Shown one piece after another: positions 35,767 through 44,268 of a stretch of DNA of 64,000 bases. Below the pieces are notes generated by a model. It was not told the DNA's origin and made no database searches. It saw only the letters and a program-made list of their open reading frames with translations. Source of the DNA: Humibacter ginsenosidimutans. Lineage in GTDB: Bacteria; Actinomycetota; Actinomycetes; Actinomycetales; Microbacteriaceae. Numbering within the stretch: position 1 is the first letter of the stretch; each line of letters opens with the position of its first letter. The stretch lies in assembly GCF_007859675.1 (NCBI RefSeq), contig NZ_CP042305.1, positions 1,798,001 to 1,862,000 on the forward strand. The letters run 5' to 3'. The position numbers and the translations under genes were made by a program.

Positions 35767-36548
35767 ACCGCGCCGACCGGCTTCGCGCCGTGCTCGATCT
35801 GCTGGCCGAGACCGGGCAGATCGAGGTGGACGACATCGTCGAGCGGCTCGGGGTCTCCCCTGCCACCGCGCGCAGAGACCTGGACGCCCTCGCCTCGCAG
35901 CAGCTCCTGAGCCGTACGCGAGGCGGCGCCACAGGGCAGTCGGTGGCCTACGACCTGCCGCTGCGCTTCAAGAAGGGGCAGAACGCCGCCGAGAAGCTCG
36001 CGATCGCCCAGGCAGCGTCGGCGCTGATCCCCCGCGGGTCCGTGGTCGGGCTGTGCGGCGGCACGACGAGCACCGCGGTGGCGACCGCACTGGGCTCTCG
36101 ACCCGACGTCGCGGAGCCGTCCACGCGCCCCACCCTCACCGTCGTGACCAACGCGATCAACATCGCCGCCCAGCTGCTCATGCGCCCGCAGATCAAGGTG
36201 GTCATGACCGGCGGTGTCGTGCAGCCTCGGTCATACGAACTGGTCGGCCCTTACACCGACTCGGTGCTCGCCCAGATCACGCTCGACTTCGCGTTCATCG
36301 GCGTCAACGGGCTCGATCCGAAGCTCGGCCCGACCGTGCACGACGAGCACGAGGCCGCCGTGAACGCACTCATGGCGCAGCGCGCCGAGCGCGCGGTCAT
36401 CGTCGCCGATTCCAGCAAGATCGGCCGTCGTGCCTTCGCCTCCGTGGCGGAGCCAGGCGCGTTCGACACCCTCATCACCGACGACGGCATCACGACGTCG
36501 CAGCGCACCGCTTTCGAGGAGGCGGGGCTGCGGGTGATCGTGGCCTGA
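35763..36548 (+). CDS. DeoR/GlpR family transcriptional regulator (AgaR-like)
   Basis: The product is a 261-residue repressor. The N-terminal HTH (RLRAVLDLLAETGQIEVDDIV and LGVSPATARRDLDAL) is followed by the DeoR sensor with LCGGTTSTAVATAL, VVTNAINIA, FIGVNGLD and the VADSSKIGRRAF motif. It is the last gene of the ROK kinase-aldolase operon (ATGA overlap) and probably represses that operon and agaS in the absence of an amino-sugar or tagatose phosphate. A strong hairpin follows its stop. Confidence 0.92.
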   Translation: MNRADRLRAVLDLLAETGQIEVDDIVERLGVSPATARRDLDALASQQLLSRTRGGATGQSVAYDLPLRFKKGQNAAEKLAIAQAASALIPRGSVVGLCGGTTSTAVATALGSRPDVAEPSTRPTLTVVTNAINIAAQLLMRPQIKVVMTGGVVQPRSYELVGPYTDSVLAQITLDFAFIGVNGLDPKLGPTVHDEHEAAVNALMAQRAERAVIVADSSKIGRRAFASVAEPGAFDTLITDDGITTSQRTAFEEAGLRVIVA

Positions 36549-36574
36549 CGGCATCCACGGCCCGGCCGCCTGAA

Positions 36575-36616
36575 GGTGGTGGTGCGGTCGGATTTCACAT
36601 CGACCGCACCACCACC
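36575..36616 (+). terminator. Hairpin terminator after the DeoR gene
   Basis: Arms GGTGGTGGTGCGGTCG (36575-36590) and CGACCGCACCACCACC (36601-36616) are perfectly complementary over 16 bp with a 10-nt loop, 27 bp after the stop codon. There is no U-tract, as is common for terminators in high-GC Actinobacteria. Confidence 0.8.
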
Positions 36617-36952
36617 GGCTTGCCGCGTGGCCCAAGCCCCCAAGTTCCACGCGGCATCCTGACCGTTTCGGGTCTCAGCCAGGACCGTCGCACCGAGGCG
36701 GTGCACAACACTGCCGAAGGCCGAATGATTCGCGACGGTGGTCCGTTTCACTGAGAGAAGACGTCGAACCCGGCCGATCATGACGCGGGTCGCACAAAAC
36801 ATTTCGAGGAATTGCGGATGCCCTGATCACGTCGGAGAATCGAACCACCCCCGTCCATCCCTGAGCAGGAACCCCCACCCCACGGTCCGCCGCCGCATGT
36901 GCAGCAGACGACCGAGAGATCGCAGGCCGATGAGGCCCGGAAGGCAACCCGA
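36617..36952 (+). other. Upstream region of the sigma-factor fusion gene, no gene seen
   Basis: These 336 bp hold no supported coding sequence and are slightly less GC-rich than their flanks. The promoter of the following sigma factor gene should lie here; no clear ECF-type (AAC/CGT) promoter was recognised by eye. GGAAGG at 36940-36945 is the ribosome site of the next gene. Confidence 0.4.
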
Positions 36953-38812
36953 ATGTCATCGCACGCCGCCACGCGCAGACTCGAGCGCGCAGGTGACGCC
37001 GAGCTCGTCACGCTGACGCGCAAGGGCGACACGGATGCCTACGCCATGCTCTTCCGCAGGCACGCGTCGGCCGCCACCTCGGTCGCGCGCTCCGTGACCA
37101 GCACGTTCGAGCCCGACGACCTCGTCTCGGAGGCCTACACGCGCATTCTGCAGGCGCTCAAGGCGGGCAACGGGCCGACCGCCGCGTTCCGCCCCTATCT
37201 GTTCACGACGGTGCGCAACATCGCGGCGTCGTGGGGGCGTTCGGGCAAAGATGCTGTGCCGCTGGAGCCCGTCGAGCTCGAGGCGCTGGCCGTCGAAGCC
37301 GACCCCACGCTGGCCGAGCTCGACCGCTCCCTCACCGCGCAGGCGTTCCGCACGCTTCCGCCGCGCTGGCAGGAAGCGCTCTGGTACAGCGAGGTCGAGG
37401 GCATGCAGCCCGCCGAGCTCGCGCCGCTGCTCGGCGTGCGCGCGCAGGCCGCAGCAGCGCTCTGCTACCGGGCGCGAGAGGGCCTGCGTCAGGCCTGGAT
37501 CCGCGCCCACCTGAACTCCGCGCACCTCGAGCCGGAGTGCGCGTGGACGGTGGAGCGCCTCGCCGCGCGCTCACGAGGGCGCCTCGGCAAGCGGGACCGC
37601 GCGAGAGTCGATGCGCACCTCGACACCTGCGCGAAGTGCGCCATGGCCGCCGCCGAGGCGGAAGAGACCGGCTCGCGGATCGCGCTCGTGCTGCTGCCGC
37701 TCGTGCTCGGTTCCGGCGCGGCGGCCGCGTATGCGGCGAGCGTCAAGGCCGGCCTGGTCGTCGGAGCCGGAGCCGGCGGTGCCACCGCTGCCGGAGTCGG
37801 CACATTCGGGGCGAGCGCGGCGGGCGCCCAGGGAGCAGGATCCGCAGGGGCGGGTGCCTCGTCGGGCTCGTCCAGCGGAGGCCTCAGCGGCGGAGCCGGG
37901 GTTCTCATCGGCGTCGTCGCCGGCGTGGTCGTGGTGGCAGGCGCCGTCGCCGGGGTGCTCGTGGCCACCGCGCCCGGGCACGGCTCGGATGCCTCGCCCG
38001 CCGTTCAGCAGGACTCCTTCGGCTCCTCAAAGGCGGGCGACTCGTCCTCCAGCCCCGATGTCTCGGTGCCCGGAGCGTCACCCAGCGCCACACCCGCCCC
38101 GACCGCCGATCCTGGTCGAGACTCGAGCACCGGCCCTGACCAGACCCCGAGCACCGCGAACCAGAACTCCTCGTCGACCCCTGCGTCGTCGAACCCGGCG
38201 TCCACTCCGAGCGGCACGACCTCCTCCCCTGCGGCGCCTCCGACGTCGAGTCCGCCCTCGTCGCCCGGCACCCCGAGCACCCCGGCCCCCGTGCCGCCTG
38301 CGCCGCCGACCATCACCGCCGACACGGGCGACGGCCGCTATCTGCCCGTCGTCTCGGGAAGCGCGCTTCCCGACGCGACGGTGACCGTCTCGGGAGGCGG
38401 CGCGACCGCCACGGTGCGTGCCGACGCGAGCGGTGCCTGGCGGGTGACGGATGCGTTCGGAGACTTCCCGGCAGGCGCGGGCACGGTGAGCGCCAGCCAG
38501 ACCGATGCCGAGGGCCTGAGCTCGGCGACGGCATCCGTCTCGTTCTCCCTCTCCGCACCGCAGCTCAGCGTGACCGGCATCGGATCGTCGCACTCGCCTC
38601 TGATGACGGTGCGGGTCACCGGTGTACCAGGCGCGCGCATACAGGTGCTCGTCGACGGGGTCTCGCAGAGAATCAGCAGTCTGGACGGCTCCGGACAGCA
38701 CAGCTACCTGATCGCGCTGCGCCGAGGCACGCACGACATCGCCGTGCGCTACGCCGACGGTTCAGGCCGGCTCGGCCCCTCGACGCACACGACGGTCACC
38801 GTCGGGCCGTGA
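36953..38812 (+). CDS. ECF sigma factor fused to anti-sigma zinc finger, membrane helices and extracellular Ig-like domains
   Basis: The 619-residue protein combines a whole signalling chain. Residues about 15-95 are sigma-2 (DAYAMLFRRH, FEPDDLVSEAYTRIL) and about 120-185 sigma-4 (LPPRWQEALWYSEVEGM and the recognition helix). Next comes a ZAS-type anti-sigma zinc motif H222-x3-C226-x2-C229, then hydrophobic stretches (about 243-275 and 315-341), a Pro/Ser/Thr linker (about 342-455) and two predicted Ig-like/beta-sandwich modules (455-530, 535-619). Sigma factors with long C-terminal extensions of this kind are known in Actinobacteria (ECF52/53-like groups). Release probably needs proteolysis or a conformational signal from outside. 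ATG 36953 is favoured by GGAAGG upstream; an in-frame start at 36899 exists. The last 51 bp overlap the convergent MFS gene. Confidence 0.88.
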   Translation: MSSHAATRRLERAGDAELVTLTRKGDTDAYAMLFRRHASAATSVARSVTSTFEPDDLVSEAYTRILQALKAGNGPTAAFRPYLFTTVRNIAASWGRSGKDAVPLEPVELEALAVEADPTLAELDRSLTAQAFRTLPPRWQEALWYSEVEGMQPAELAPLLGVRAQAAAALCYRAREGLRQAWIRAHLNSAHLEPECAWTVERLAARSRGRLGKRDRARVDAHLDTCAKCAMAAAEAEETGSRIALVLLPLVLGSGAAAAYAASVKAGLVVGAGAGGATAAGVGTFGASAAGAQGAGSAGAGASSGSSSGGLSGGAGVLIGVVAGVVVVAGAVAGVLVATAPGHGSDASPAVQQDSFGSSKAGDSSSSPDVSVPGASPSATPAPTADPGRDSSTGPDQTPSTANQNSSSTPASSNPASTPSGTTSSPAAPPTSSPPSSPGTPSTPAPVPPAPPTITADTGDGRYLPVVSGSALPDATVTVSGGGATATVRADASGAWRVTDAFGDFPAGAGTVSASQTDAEGLSSATASVSFSLSAPQLSVTGIGSSHSPLMTVRVTGVPGARIQVLVDGVSQRISSLDGSGQHSYLIALRRGTHDIAVRYADGSGRLGPSTHTTVTVGP

Positions 38813-40102
38813 CCACGAACGCACCGTGACCGCGAAGAACACCATCGACACGATCAGGATGCCGAAGGCCACCCACGGCACGGCACCGATGCCCCACGCG
38901 GCGTAGACCGCGCCGCCGACGACGGCTCCGCCGCCGATGCCCACGTTGAACGCCGTGGTGTAGATGGCGCTCGCGGTGTCGCGGAACCGTGACGAGGTGG
39001 CATGCAGCATCTCGGTCTGCAGCAACGGCGGCAGGATGCCGAACGCCAGCGCCCACAGTGCGAACGCGGCGATCGCGAACGGCGGCATCCCCGGCACCAG
39101 CGCGAGCAGCAGCACGCCGGCCGCGGTGAGCACGAGCCCGATCACGAGCGAGCGGATCGGCTTCTTGCCGAACCAGGCGCCGACGAGCACGACGCTCACC
39201 GCGCCCATCACGCCGCCGACCGAGAGCAAAGGGCCGACAGCACCCGTGCCGAGGCCCATCGCCTCGGCGATGTAGGGCGCCACGTACGCGTTGAGCGTGA
39301 AGTTGCCGAGGGTGATCACGCCGGTGAGCACGCAGATGAGCATGACGGGGCGGATGCTCGCATCGCTGCCCCGCATGCCGCGCGCGCTGCGCACACCGCC
39401 TGCATCGTCTCCCGAGGTCACGGTCGTGATGCCGCCGGTGACCGTGGCGATGCCGCCCGTGACGGCGGGCACGGCGCCGGTGACGAGCGGCGGATTCTCG
39501 GAGCGCGGCAGGATGGCGCCGATCGCGAACGCGCCGACGACGAGCAGGCATCCGATCACCGCGAAGGCCACCCGCCAGCCTGCGGCGTGGCCGAGGATGG
39601 TCGCCAGCGGCGAGCCGAGGATGAGCGCGATGGACACGCCGCCCGAGGTGATGGCGACGGCGCGGGCGATCTGCTGCGGCGCCACGATGCGACCCGCGTA
39701 CGCACCGGTGACCGCCCAGAAGACGCCGTGCGCCGAACCGCCGATGATCCGCGCGATGACGGCGACGCCGTAGTTCGGCGCGATGGCCATCAGCAGCGAG
39801 CCGATGCCGATCACGATGATGACGATCACCACGAGCAGCCTGCGGGGAACGCGCCTCGTCAGCGCGGTGAGCGGCGTCGCTGCGATCACGACGGTGAACG
39901 CGTAGACCGAGACGAGCATGCCGGTCTGCGGCGTCGTGGCGTGCAGACCGTTCGCGATCTCCGGCAGCAGGCCGGTGGGCAGCGACTCGCTGGTCACGGC
40001 GAGAAAGGCCGCGGCCGCGAGCGCGAGCATCGCCACCCACGGGAAGGGCGGTGAGGCCGGTCCCTGCGCACGACCGGGTGCGCCTGCATCAGACGACGAC
40101 AT
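38762..40102 (-). CDS. MFS transporter, DHA1 family (AraJ/SotB-like)
   Basis: The product is a 446-residue, 12-helix major facilitator, probably a sugar or drug exporter. It shows SESLPTGLLPEIA near the N-terminus, the TALTRRVPRRLL loop (motif A), and the ARIIGGSAHGVFWAVTGAYAGRI region typical of the AraJ/SotB/CmlA group. The central cytoplasmic loop contains a degenerate repeat of about seven residues (VTGAVPAVTGGIATVTGG). Its 3' end overlaps the sigma-factor fusion gene by 51 bp in convergent orientation, which may cause antisense interference. Confidence 0.9.
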   Translation of the reverse strand: MSSSDAGAPGRAQGPASPPFPWVAMLALAAAAFLAVTSESLPTGLLPEIANGLHATTPQTGMLVSVYAFTVVIAATPLTALTRRVPRRLLVVIVIIVIGIGSLLMAIAPNYGVAVIARIIGGSAHGVFWAVTGAYAGRIVAPQQIARAVAITSGGVSIALILGSPLATILGHAAGWRVAFAVIGCLLVVGAFAIGAILPRSENPPLVTGAVPAVTGGIATVTGGITTVTSGDDAGGVRSARGMRGSDASIRPVMLICVLTGVITLGNFTLNAYVAPYIAEAMGLGTGAVGPLLSVGGVMGAVSVVLVGAWFGKKPIRSLVIGLVLTAAGVLLLALVPGMPPFAIAAFALWALAFGILPPLLQTEMLHATSSRFRDTASAIYTTAFNVGIGGGAVVGGAVYAAWGIGAVPWVAFGILIVSMVFFAVTVRSWSRPDGDRRVRRGAEPA

Positions 40103-40217
40103 CGGCTTCGACCCCCTGGTTGCTCACGCCTGACGCACGGCGTTTCGATTCCCCACACTCTAATCGATTCGATGAACGCGGAAATGCGGCTCCGCCCCCG
40201 TGCCCTACCCTTGGGGG

Positions 40218-41094
40218 ATGGATCAGCAGATTCCCGACGGCACCCCCGTGCAGCACTGGGTTCTGACGCTCAGTTGCGCGGATCGCCCCGGCATCGTGCA
40301 CTCCGTCAGCGGGGCCGTCGTCGAGGCGCGCGGCAACATCACCGAGAGCCAGCAGTTCTCCAGCGCCGACACCGGACGATTCTTCATGCGCCTGCAGATC
40401 CAGTCCCCCGCCGACCGTGCGGAGTTCGAGGATGCTCTGCTGCCGGTCACGCGACGCTACGACATGACGTGGAACCTCGATGTCGTCGGCCGCCCGCTGC
40501 GCACGCTCGTGCTGGCCTCCACCGCTGCGCACTGCGTCAGCGACCTGTTGTTCCGCCAGAAGGCGGGCCAGCTGACCGTCGACATCCCGCTCGTGCTCGC
40601 CAACCACGGCACGCTGCGCGAGCTCGCCGGCTTCTACGGCGTGCCGTTCGATTCCCCTGCCGGTGACGGATGCCGCGAGCAAGGCCGCCTTCGAAGCCCG
40701 CGTCCTCGAGGAGGTCGAGCGGCACGACATCGAGCTCGTCGTGCTCGCCAGGTACATGCAGATCCTCTCCCCCGAGCTCTGCGCGGCCCTCGCCGGCCGG
40801 TGCATCAACATCCACCACTCGTTCCTGCCGGGGTTCAAGGGCGCGAACCCCTACAAGCAGGCTCACGCGCGCGGCGTGAAGCTCATCGGCGCCACGGCGC
40901 ACTTCGTCACCAGCGACCTCGACGAGGGCCCGATCATCGAGCAGAACGTGGTGCGCGTCGACCACGCGCAGTCGCCTTCCCAGCTGGTCTCGATCGGCCA
41001 GGATGAAGAGAGCCGCACCCTCCGCCAGGCCGTGAAGTGGTTCGCCGAGAACCGCATCCTGCTCGACGGAGTGCGCACCATCATCTTCCGCTGA
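40218..41094 (+). pseudogene. purU: Formyltetrahydrofolate deformylase, frameshifted
   Basis: PurU hydrolyses 10-formyl-THF to formate and THF. The N-terminal ACT domain (WVLTLSCADRPGIVHSVSGAV) and the start of the transferase domain (VLANHGTLRELAGFYGVPF) read in one frame. The rest (PVTDAASKAAFEARVLEEV, VVLARYMQILSPELC, NIHHSFLPGFKGANPY with catalytic His, GATAHFVTSDLDEGPIIEQ) reads in the next. The shift lies at about 40647-40662 and is removed by deleting one base near TTCGATTCCCC, giving a normal 291-residue protein. All catalytic motifs are intact, so this is a recent mutation or a sequencing error. Start could be ATG 40218 or GTG 40200. Confidence 0.88.
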
Positions 41095-41130
41095 CGGGTT
41101 CGGCCGGGGTTTCTCCCACCCTGCGCCCAC

Positions 41131-41207
41131 TATCGCCGCTCCGCGGCTCGAGGTCTCAATCGGGTCGGCCGTGCGAGCACGCTCCCACGGCGCTCCCCTC
41201 AATCGCC
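41131..41207 (-). repeat. Diverged dispersed copy of the 77-bp repeat
   Basis: Read on the minus strand, this 77-bp element starts GGCGATTGAGG, contains a CCGTG/CACGG hairpin, then CCCGATTGAG, and ends in a GCCGC/GCGGC hairpin followed by GAT. The two boxes and the two stem positions match the tandem repeat at 386-616, while the stem sequences differ by compensating changes. It occupies most of the purU-yrdB spacer. Confidence 0.75.
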
Positions 41208-41223
41208 CCTATCATGGAAGGCG

Positions 41224-41586
41224 ATGTCTGCCCAGAATTCCGAGCATCCGCGCGTCCAGATCGACTTCTGGGACGTCGCGCGATTCGTGATCGAACTGTT
41301 CGCCTTCGTCAGCCTCGCGGTCTGGGGGTTCATCGCCTGGCCGCTGCCGTGGAACATCGTGGTCGGCATCCTCGCACCGGCACTCGCCGTCGTGCTGTGG
41401 GCGCTGTTCCGCTCTCCGAAGGCCGTCGTCAAGGTGGATGCCTTCGGCAAGGCGATCGTCGAGATCGTCGTCATGACGGCCGCGGCCTTCGCCTGGTGGG
41501 ATCTCGGCCAGCCGATCGTGGCGGTCGTCTTCGCGGTCGTCGCCCTGGTGAGCGGCATCGTCAGCGGACGGAAGGAGCTGGCATGA
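41224..41586 (+). CDS. YrdB family (DUF2568) small membrane protein
   Basis: The product is a 120-residue protein with four hydrophobic segments: about 22-38, 42-60, 75-92 and 94-112. The DVARFVIELFAFVSLAVWGF start and the PLPWNIVVGILAPALAVVLWALF segment are typical of the YrdB/DUF2568 family. No function is known. Its TGA overlaps the nagA ATG, so it is translated together with nagA. Whether this is functional coupling to amino-sugar use is unclear. Confidence 0.82.
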   Translation: MSAQNSEHPRVQIDFWDVARFVIELFAFVSLAVWGFIAWPLPWNIVVGILAPALAVVLWALFRSPKAVVKVDAFGKAIVEIVVMTAAAFAWWDLGQPIVAVVFAVVALVSGIVSGRKELA

Positions 41587-42737
41587 GCGCCGCGCGCGTC
41601 ATCCACTCGGCACGCAAGCTCGACGCAGACGGTCAGATCGACGACTTCTGGCTCGCGACCGACGGCGAGCGCATCGCCGCGACCGGTGATGGAACGGGGT
41701 GGCGCGCCTTCGCGGAGGGCGCGGAGGTGACGGATGCCGGCGGTCACTGGCTCACGCCCGGCTTCATCGACCTGCACGGGCACGGCGGCGGCGGCTTCGC
41801 CTACGAGGGCGGCAGGGAGGCCATCCTCGGCGCGATCGCCACGCACCGCGGCCACGGCACCACCCGTTCGGTGCTGAGCCTCGTCGCGAACCCGATCCCC
41901 GAGCTCTGCACCAACCTCGGACTCATCGCCGATCTCGCCGACGCCGATCCGCTCATCCTCGGCTCGCACCTCGAGGGGCCCTTCCTCAACGAGAAGCGCA
42001 AGGGCGCGCACAACCCCGAGTTCCTGCGCGCGCCGAACGATCCGGAGGCGATCGAACAGCTCATCGGCGCCTCGCGCGGCACCCTCAGACAGATCACCAT
42101 CGCTCCCGAGCTCGACGGTGCCCTCGAGGCGATCGACGTGCTCGTCGAAGCGGGCGTGCATGTCGCCGTCGGCCACACCGAGGCCACGATGGAGCAGGCG
42201 CAGGCGGCGTTCGACCGCGGTGCCCGGCTGCTCACCCACGCCTTCAATGCCATGCCGGGCATCGGCCACCGAGCACCGGGCCCTGTCATCGCCGCGCTCG
42301 ACGACGACCGGGTCACGCTCGAGCTCATCCTCGACGGATTCCACGTGCACCCGGATGTCGCGCACCTCGCGTTCGGCGAGGCCCGGCACCGCGTCGCCCT
42401 CATCACGGACGCGATGGCGGCCGCCGGCTCCGCCGACGGCGCGTACCGGCTCGGCTCCCTCGACGTCGTCGTGACGGACGGTCAGGCATGGCTGGCCGAC
42501 GGCTCGACCATCGCCGGTTCCACGCTCACCCAGGACACCGCCCTCGGCATCGCCGTCGAACGCACCCGTGTCGAGCCCGCCGCCGCCGTCGAGGCGCTCA
42601 CGCTGACGCCGGCTCGCGTGCTGAACCGCGAGCACGAGCTCGGCCGCCTCGCGGCCGGCTACCTCGCCGATGCCGTGCTGCTCGATCACGAGTGGCGCGC
42701 CAGCAGCGTCTGGGCCGCCGGCTCGCAGCTGATCTGA
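41583..42737 (+). CDS. nagA: N-acetylglucosamine-6-phosphate deacetylase
   Basis: NagA removes acetate from GlcNAc-6-phosphate to give glucosamine-6-phosphate. The 384-residue amidohydrolase has the LTPGFIDLHGHGGGG entry motif, the metal-binding glutamate in GSHLEGPFLNEKRKGAHN, the metal histidines in VAVGHTEAT and LTHAFNAM, and the catalytic Asp in LITDAMAAAG. It is fused translationally to the yrdB gene by an ATGA overlap. The downstream enzyme NagB is encoded at 44269-45048 on the other strand. A role for GalNAc-6-phosphate in the aga branch is also possible. Confidence 0.95.
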   Translation: MSAARVIHSARKLDADGQIDDFWLATDGERIAATGDGTGWRAFAEGAEVTDAGGHWLTPGFIDLHGHGGGGFAYEGGREAILGAIATHRGHGTTRSVLSLVANPIPELCTNLGLIADLADADPLILGSHLEGPFLNEKRKGAHNPEFLRAPNDPEAIEQLIGASRGTLRQITIAPELDGALEAIDVLVEAGVHVAVGHTEATMEQAQAAFDRGARLLTHAFNAMPGIGHRAPGPVIAALDDDRVTLELILDGFHVHPDVAHLAFGEARHRVALITDAMAAAGSADGAYRLGSLDVVVTDGQAWLADGSTIAGSTLTQDTALGIAVERTRVEPAAAVEALTLTPARVLNREHELGRLAAGYLADAVLLDHEWRASSVWAAGSQLI

Positions 42738-43042
42738 GCCCTCGCGCCCGACCCGTCCCTCGCCAGCACTCCTCGCTGCCGCCCCACCACCACGTCGCCA
42801 CCTCCCATCTCTCTTCGACCGATCTCCCCCGCCACCTCTCATCTCCCCTCCCGCACCGATTTCCTGTCGCAGGATGCCCCCACCCGGCGCCGCAATGGGC
42901 CGTTTGCGCCCACAAGTCGGTGGTGGCGGCAGGCGCAACGGGCGCGACCGCCCGTCGTCCACAGCGGGTGCTGAACGCAGGTGCTCCACGGATGCGCCGC
43001 CGCGACTACGCGAGCAGATGGCGCCCCGGCAGTCTGGGCCGC
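42738..43042 (+). other. Pyrimidine-rich intergenic region
   Basis: No gene is supported. About 42738-42860 is strikingly C/T-rich on the plus strand with few purines. The rest contains TTCCTGTCGCA, a string repeated at 44140-44150 on the far side of the following gene. An in-frame ATG at 42992 is an alternative start for that gene. Confidence 0.45.
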
Positions 43043-44101
43043 ATGTCTCGCACCGCAGCCGCGCTCCCCGGCGACCTCGGCGACGGCTTCGCGGTTCGCG
43101 CCGCCCGAGAGGCCGGCGTCGCGGCCAAGCGGCTGCGTGCCTTGGACCTCGAATCCCCCTTCTTCGGGGTGCGCACTCGCCGCTCCGAAGCCGACCGACG
43201 CTCGCCGCAATCCGCTCCCGTTCGGGATAGCCGTGCAGACGAGACGCGACGGCTCGCAGACCTCATCGCCCGCAGAGCGAAAGCGTTCGCGGCGATAGCC
43301 GCTCCCGACTCGTGCTTCTGCCATGCGACGGCTGCGGTCATGTGGGGACTCCCTCTGCCGTTGCGGGTTCTCCGGCGCGTCGCCGCGGCCACGGAGCGCA
43401 ACGGCGAGAGCGTCGCACCCCGGGGCATCGATGTCGGCGTGCTCGCGCCCGCGCGCCCGTCGCGCGCGGCCGGCGTGAAGGGTCGTCAGCTGTCCGCACG
43501 ACTCATCGACGTGAGAGAAAGCAACGGGCTCCGACTCACGAACCCGGCCACGACATGGGCGATGCTCGCAGACGAACTCGCCGTCGACGAGCTCATCGAG
43601 CTCGGCGATGCGATCGTCTTCATTCCGCGGCGACGCGGGATGCTCCGCGGCACATCCGAGGACGCTCTCGGCACGCCCGCCGAGCTTCGTGCTGCCGCGA
43701 ATACGCCTTACCGACGACACTCGGACAGACTCCGCTCTGCCGTCGACGAGATCAGGATCGGCGCGGCATCACCGGCCGAGACTCGCTATCGGATCGCATC
43801 CATTCGCGCGGGACTCCCCCTGCCCGAGCTCGACTTCGACGTGTTCACGGCGACCGGGGCCCCGATCGGCTTCACCGAGATCGCTTACCCGGATTACCGT
43901 GTTCTGGTCGAATACGAGGGCGACCATCACCGAATCGATCGGGATCAGTGGAATCGCGACATCGAGAAGCACTCGGCATGTGCGGATGCCGGATGGCGGG
44001 TGATCCGCCTCACGGCACGACACCTCTACCCGTCGACCGCGCCCGCCGTGGCGCAGGTGCGCACAGCCCTGTTGCGCGCCGGCTGGCGCCCCAGCTCATG
44101 A
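43043..44101 (+). CDS. DUF559-type protein with PD-(D/E)XK nuclease-like C-terminus
   Basis: The product is a protein of about 352 residues common in Microbacteriaceae. The N-terminal two-thirds resemble the type-IV AbiEi-like antitoxin/DUF architecture (CHATAAVMWGLPLPL, then ARLIDVRESNGLRLTNPATTWAMLA). The last 90 residues read as a DUF559/VSR-like nuclease: FTEIAYPDYRVLVEYEGDHHRID, RDIEKHSACADAGWRVIRLTARHL. No partner toxin gene is adjacent. Start codon is uncertain (ATG 43043 or 42992; neither has a good ribosome site). The gene is flanked by TTCCTGTCGCA sequences and a strong hairpin, as might be seen for a mobile cassette. Confidence 0.75.
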   Translation: MSRTAAALPGDLGDGFAVRAAREAGVAAKRLRALDLESPFFGVRTRRSEADRRSPQSAPVRDSRADETRRLADLIARRAKAFAAIAAPDSCFCHATAAVMWGLPLPLRVLRRVAAATERNGESVAPRGIDVGVLAPARPSRAAGVKGRQLSARLIDVRESNGLRLTNPATTWAMLADELAVDELIELGDAIVFIPRRRGMLRGTSEDALGTPAELRAAANTPYRRHSDRLRSAVDEIRIGAASPAETRYRIASIRAGLPLPELDFDVFTATGAPIGFTEIAYPDYRVLVEYEGDHHRIDRDQWNRDIEKHSACADAGWRVIRLTARHLYPSTAPAVAQVRTALLRAGWRPSS

Positions 44102-44143
44102 TGCGTCGTGCGATGACCGTGCGGCGACTGCCGCGCGACTTCC

Positions 44144-44190
44144 TGTCGCAACACGCCCCTATCGCTGCGGCGAAGGGGCGTGTTGCGACA
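44144..44190. terminator. Bidirectional hairpin terminator (17-bp perfect stem)
   Basis: Arms TGTCGCAACACGCCCCT (44144-44160) and AGGGGCGTGTTGCGACA (44174-44190) pair perfectly, and the loop itself contains TCGC/GCGA. It lies between the convergent DUF559 and nagB genes, 42 bp and 78 bp from their ends. No U-tract is present. Confidence 0.75.
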
Positions 44191-44268
44191 GCAATCCGCT
44201 GGTGCCGGATGCGCTGGAGTGGATGCGTGGGGTCCTAGAAGCCCGCTTGGCAGCGGCGACCCGAAGGG

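Noticed and set aside
37830..38300. Possible surface repeat region in the Ser/Pro/Thr stalk of the sigma fusion
   Set aside because: The stretch is low-complexity linker without a regular repeat unit.
40663..41094. Separate short gene for the C-terminal PurU domain
   Set aside because: It lacks the ACT domain and its own ribosome site, and continues exactly where the upstream purU frame stops matching the family, so a frameshift is the better reading.
41699..44101. 800-codon plus-strand frame starting inside nagA
   Set aside because: Only the last 352 codons look like protein; the upstream part is out-of-frame nagA and pyrimidine-rich spacer.
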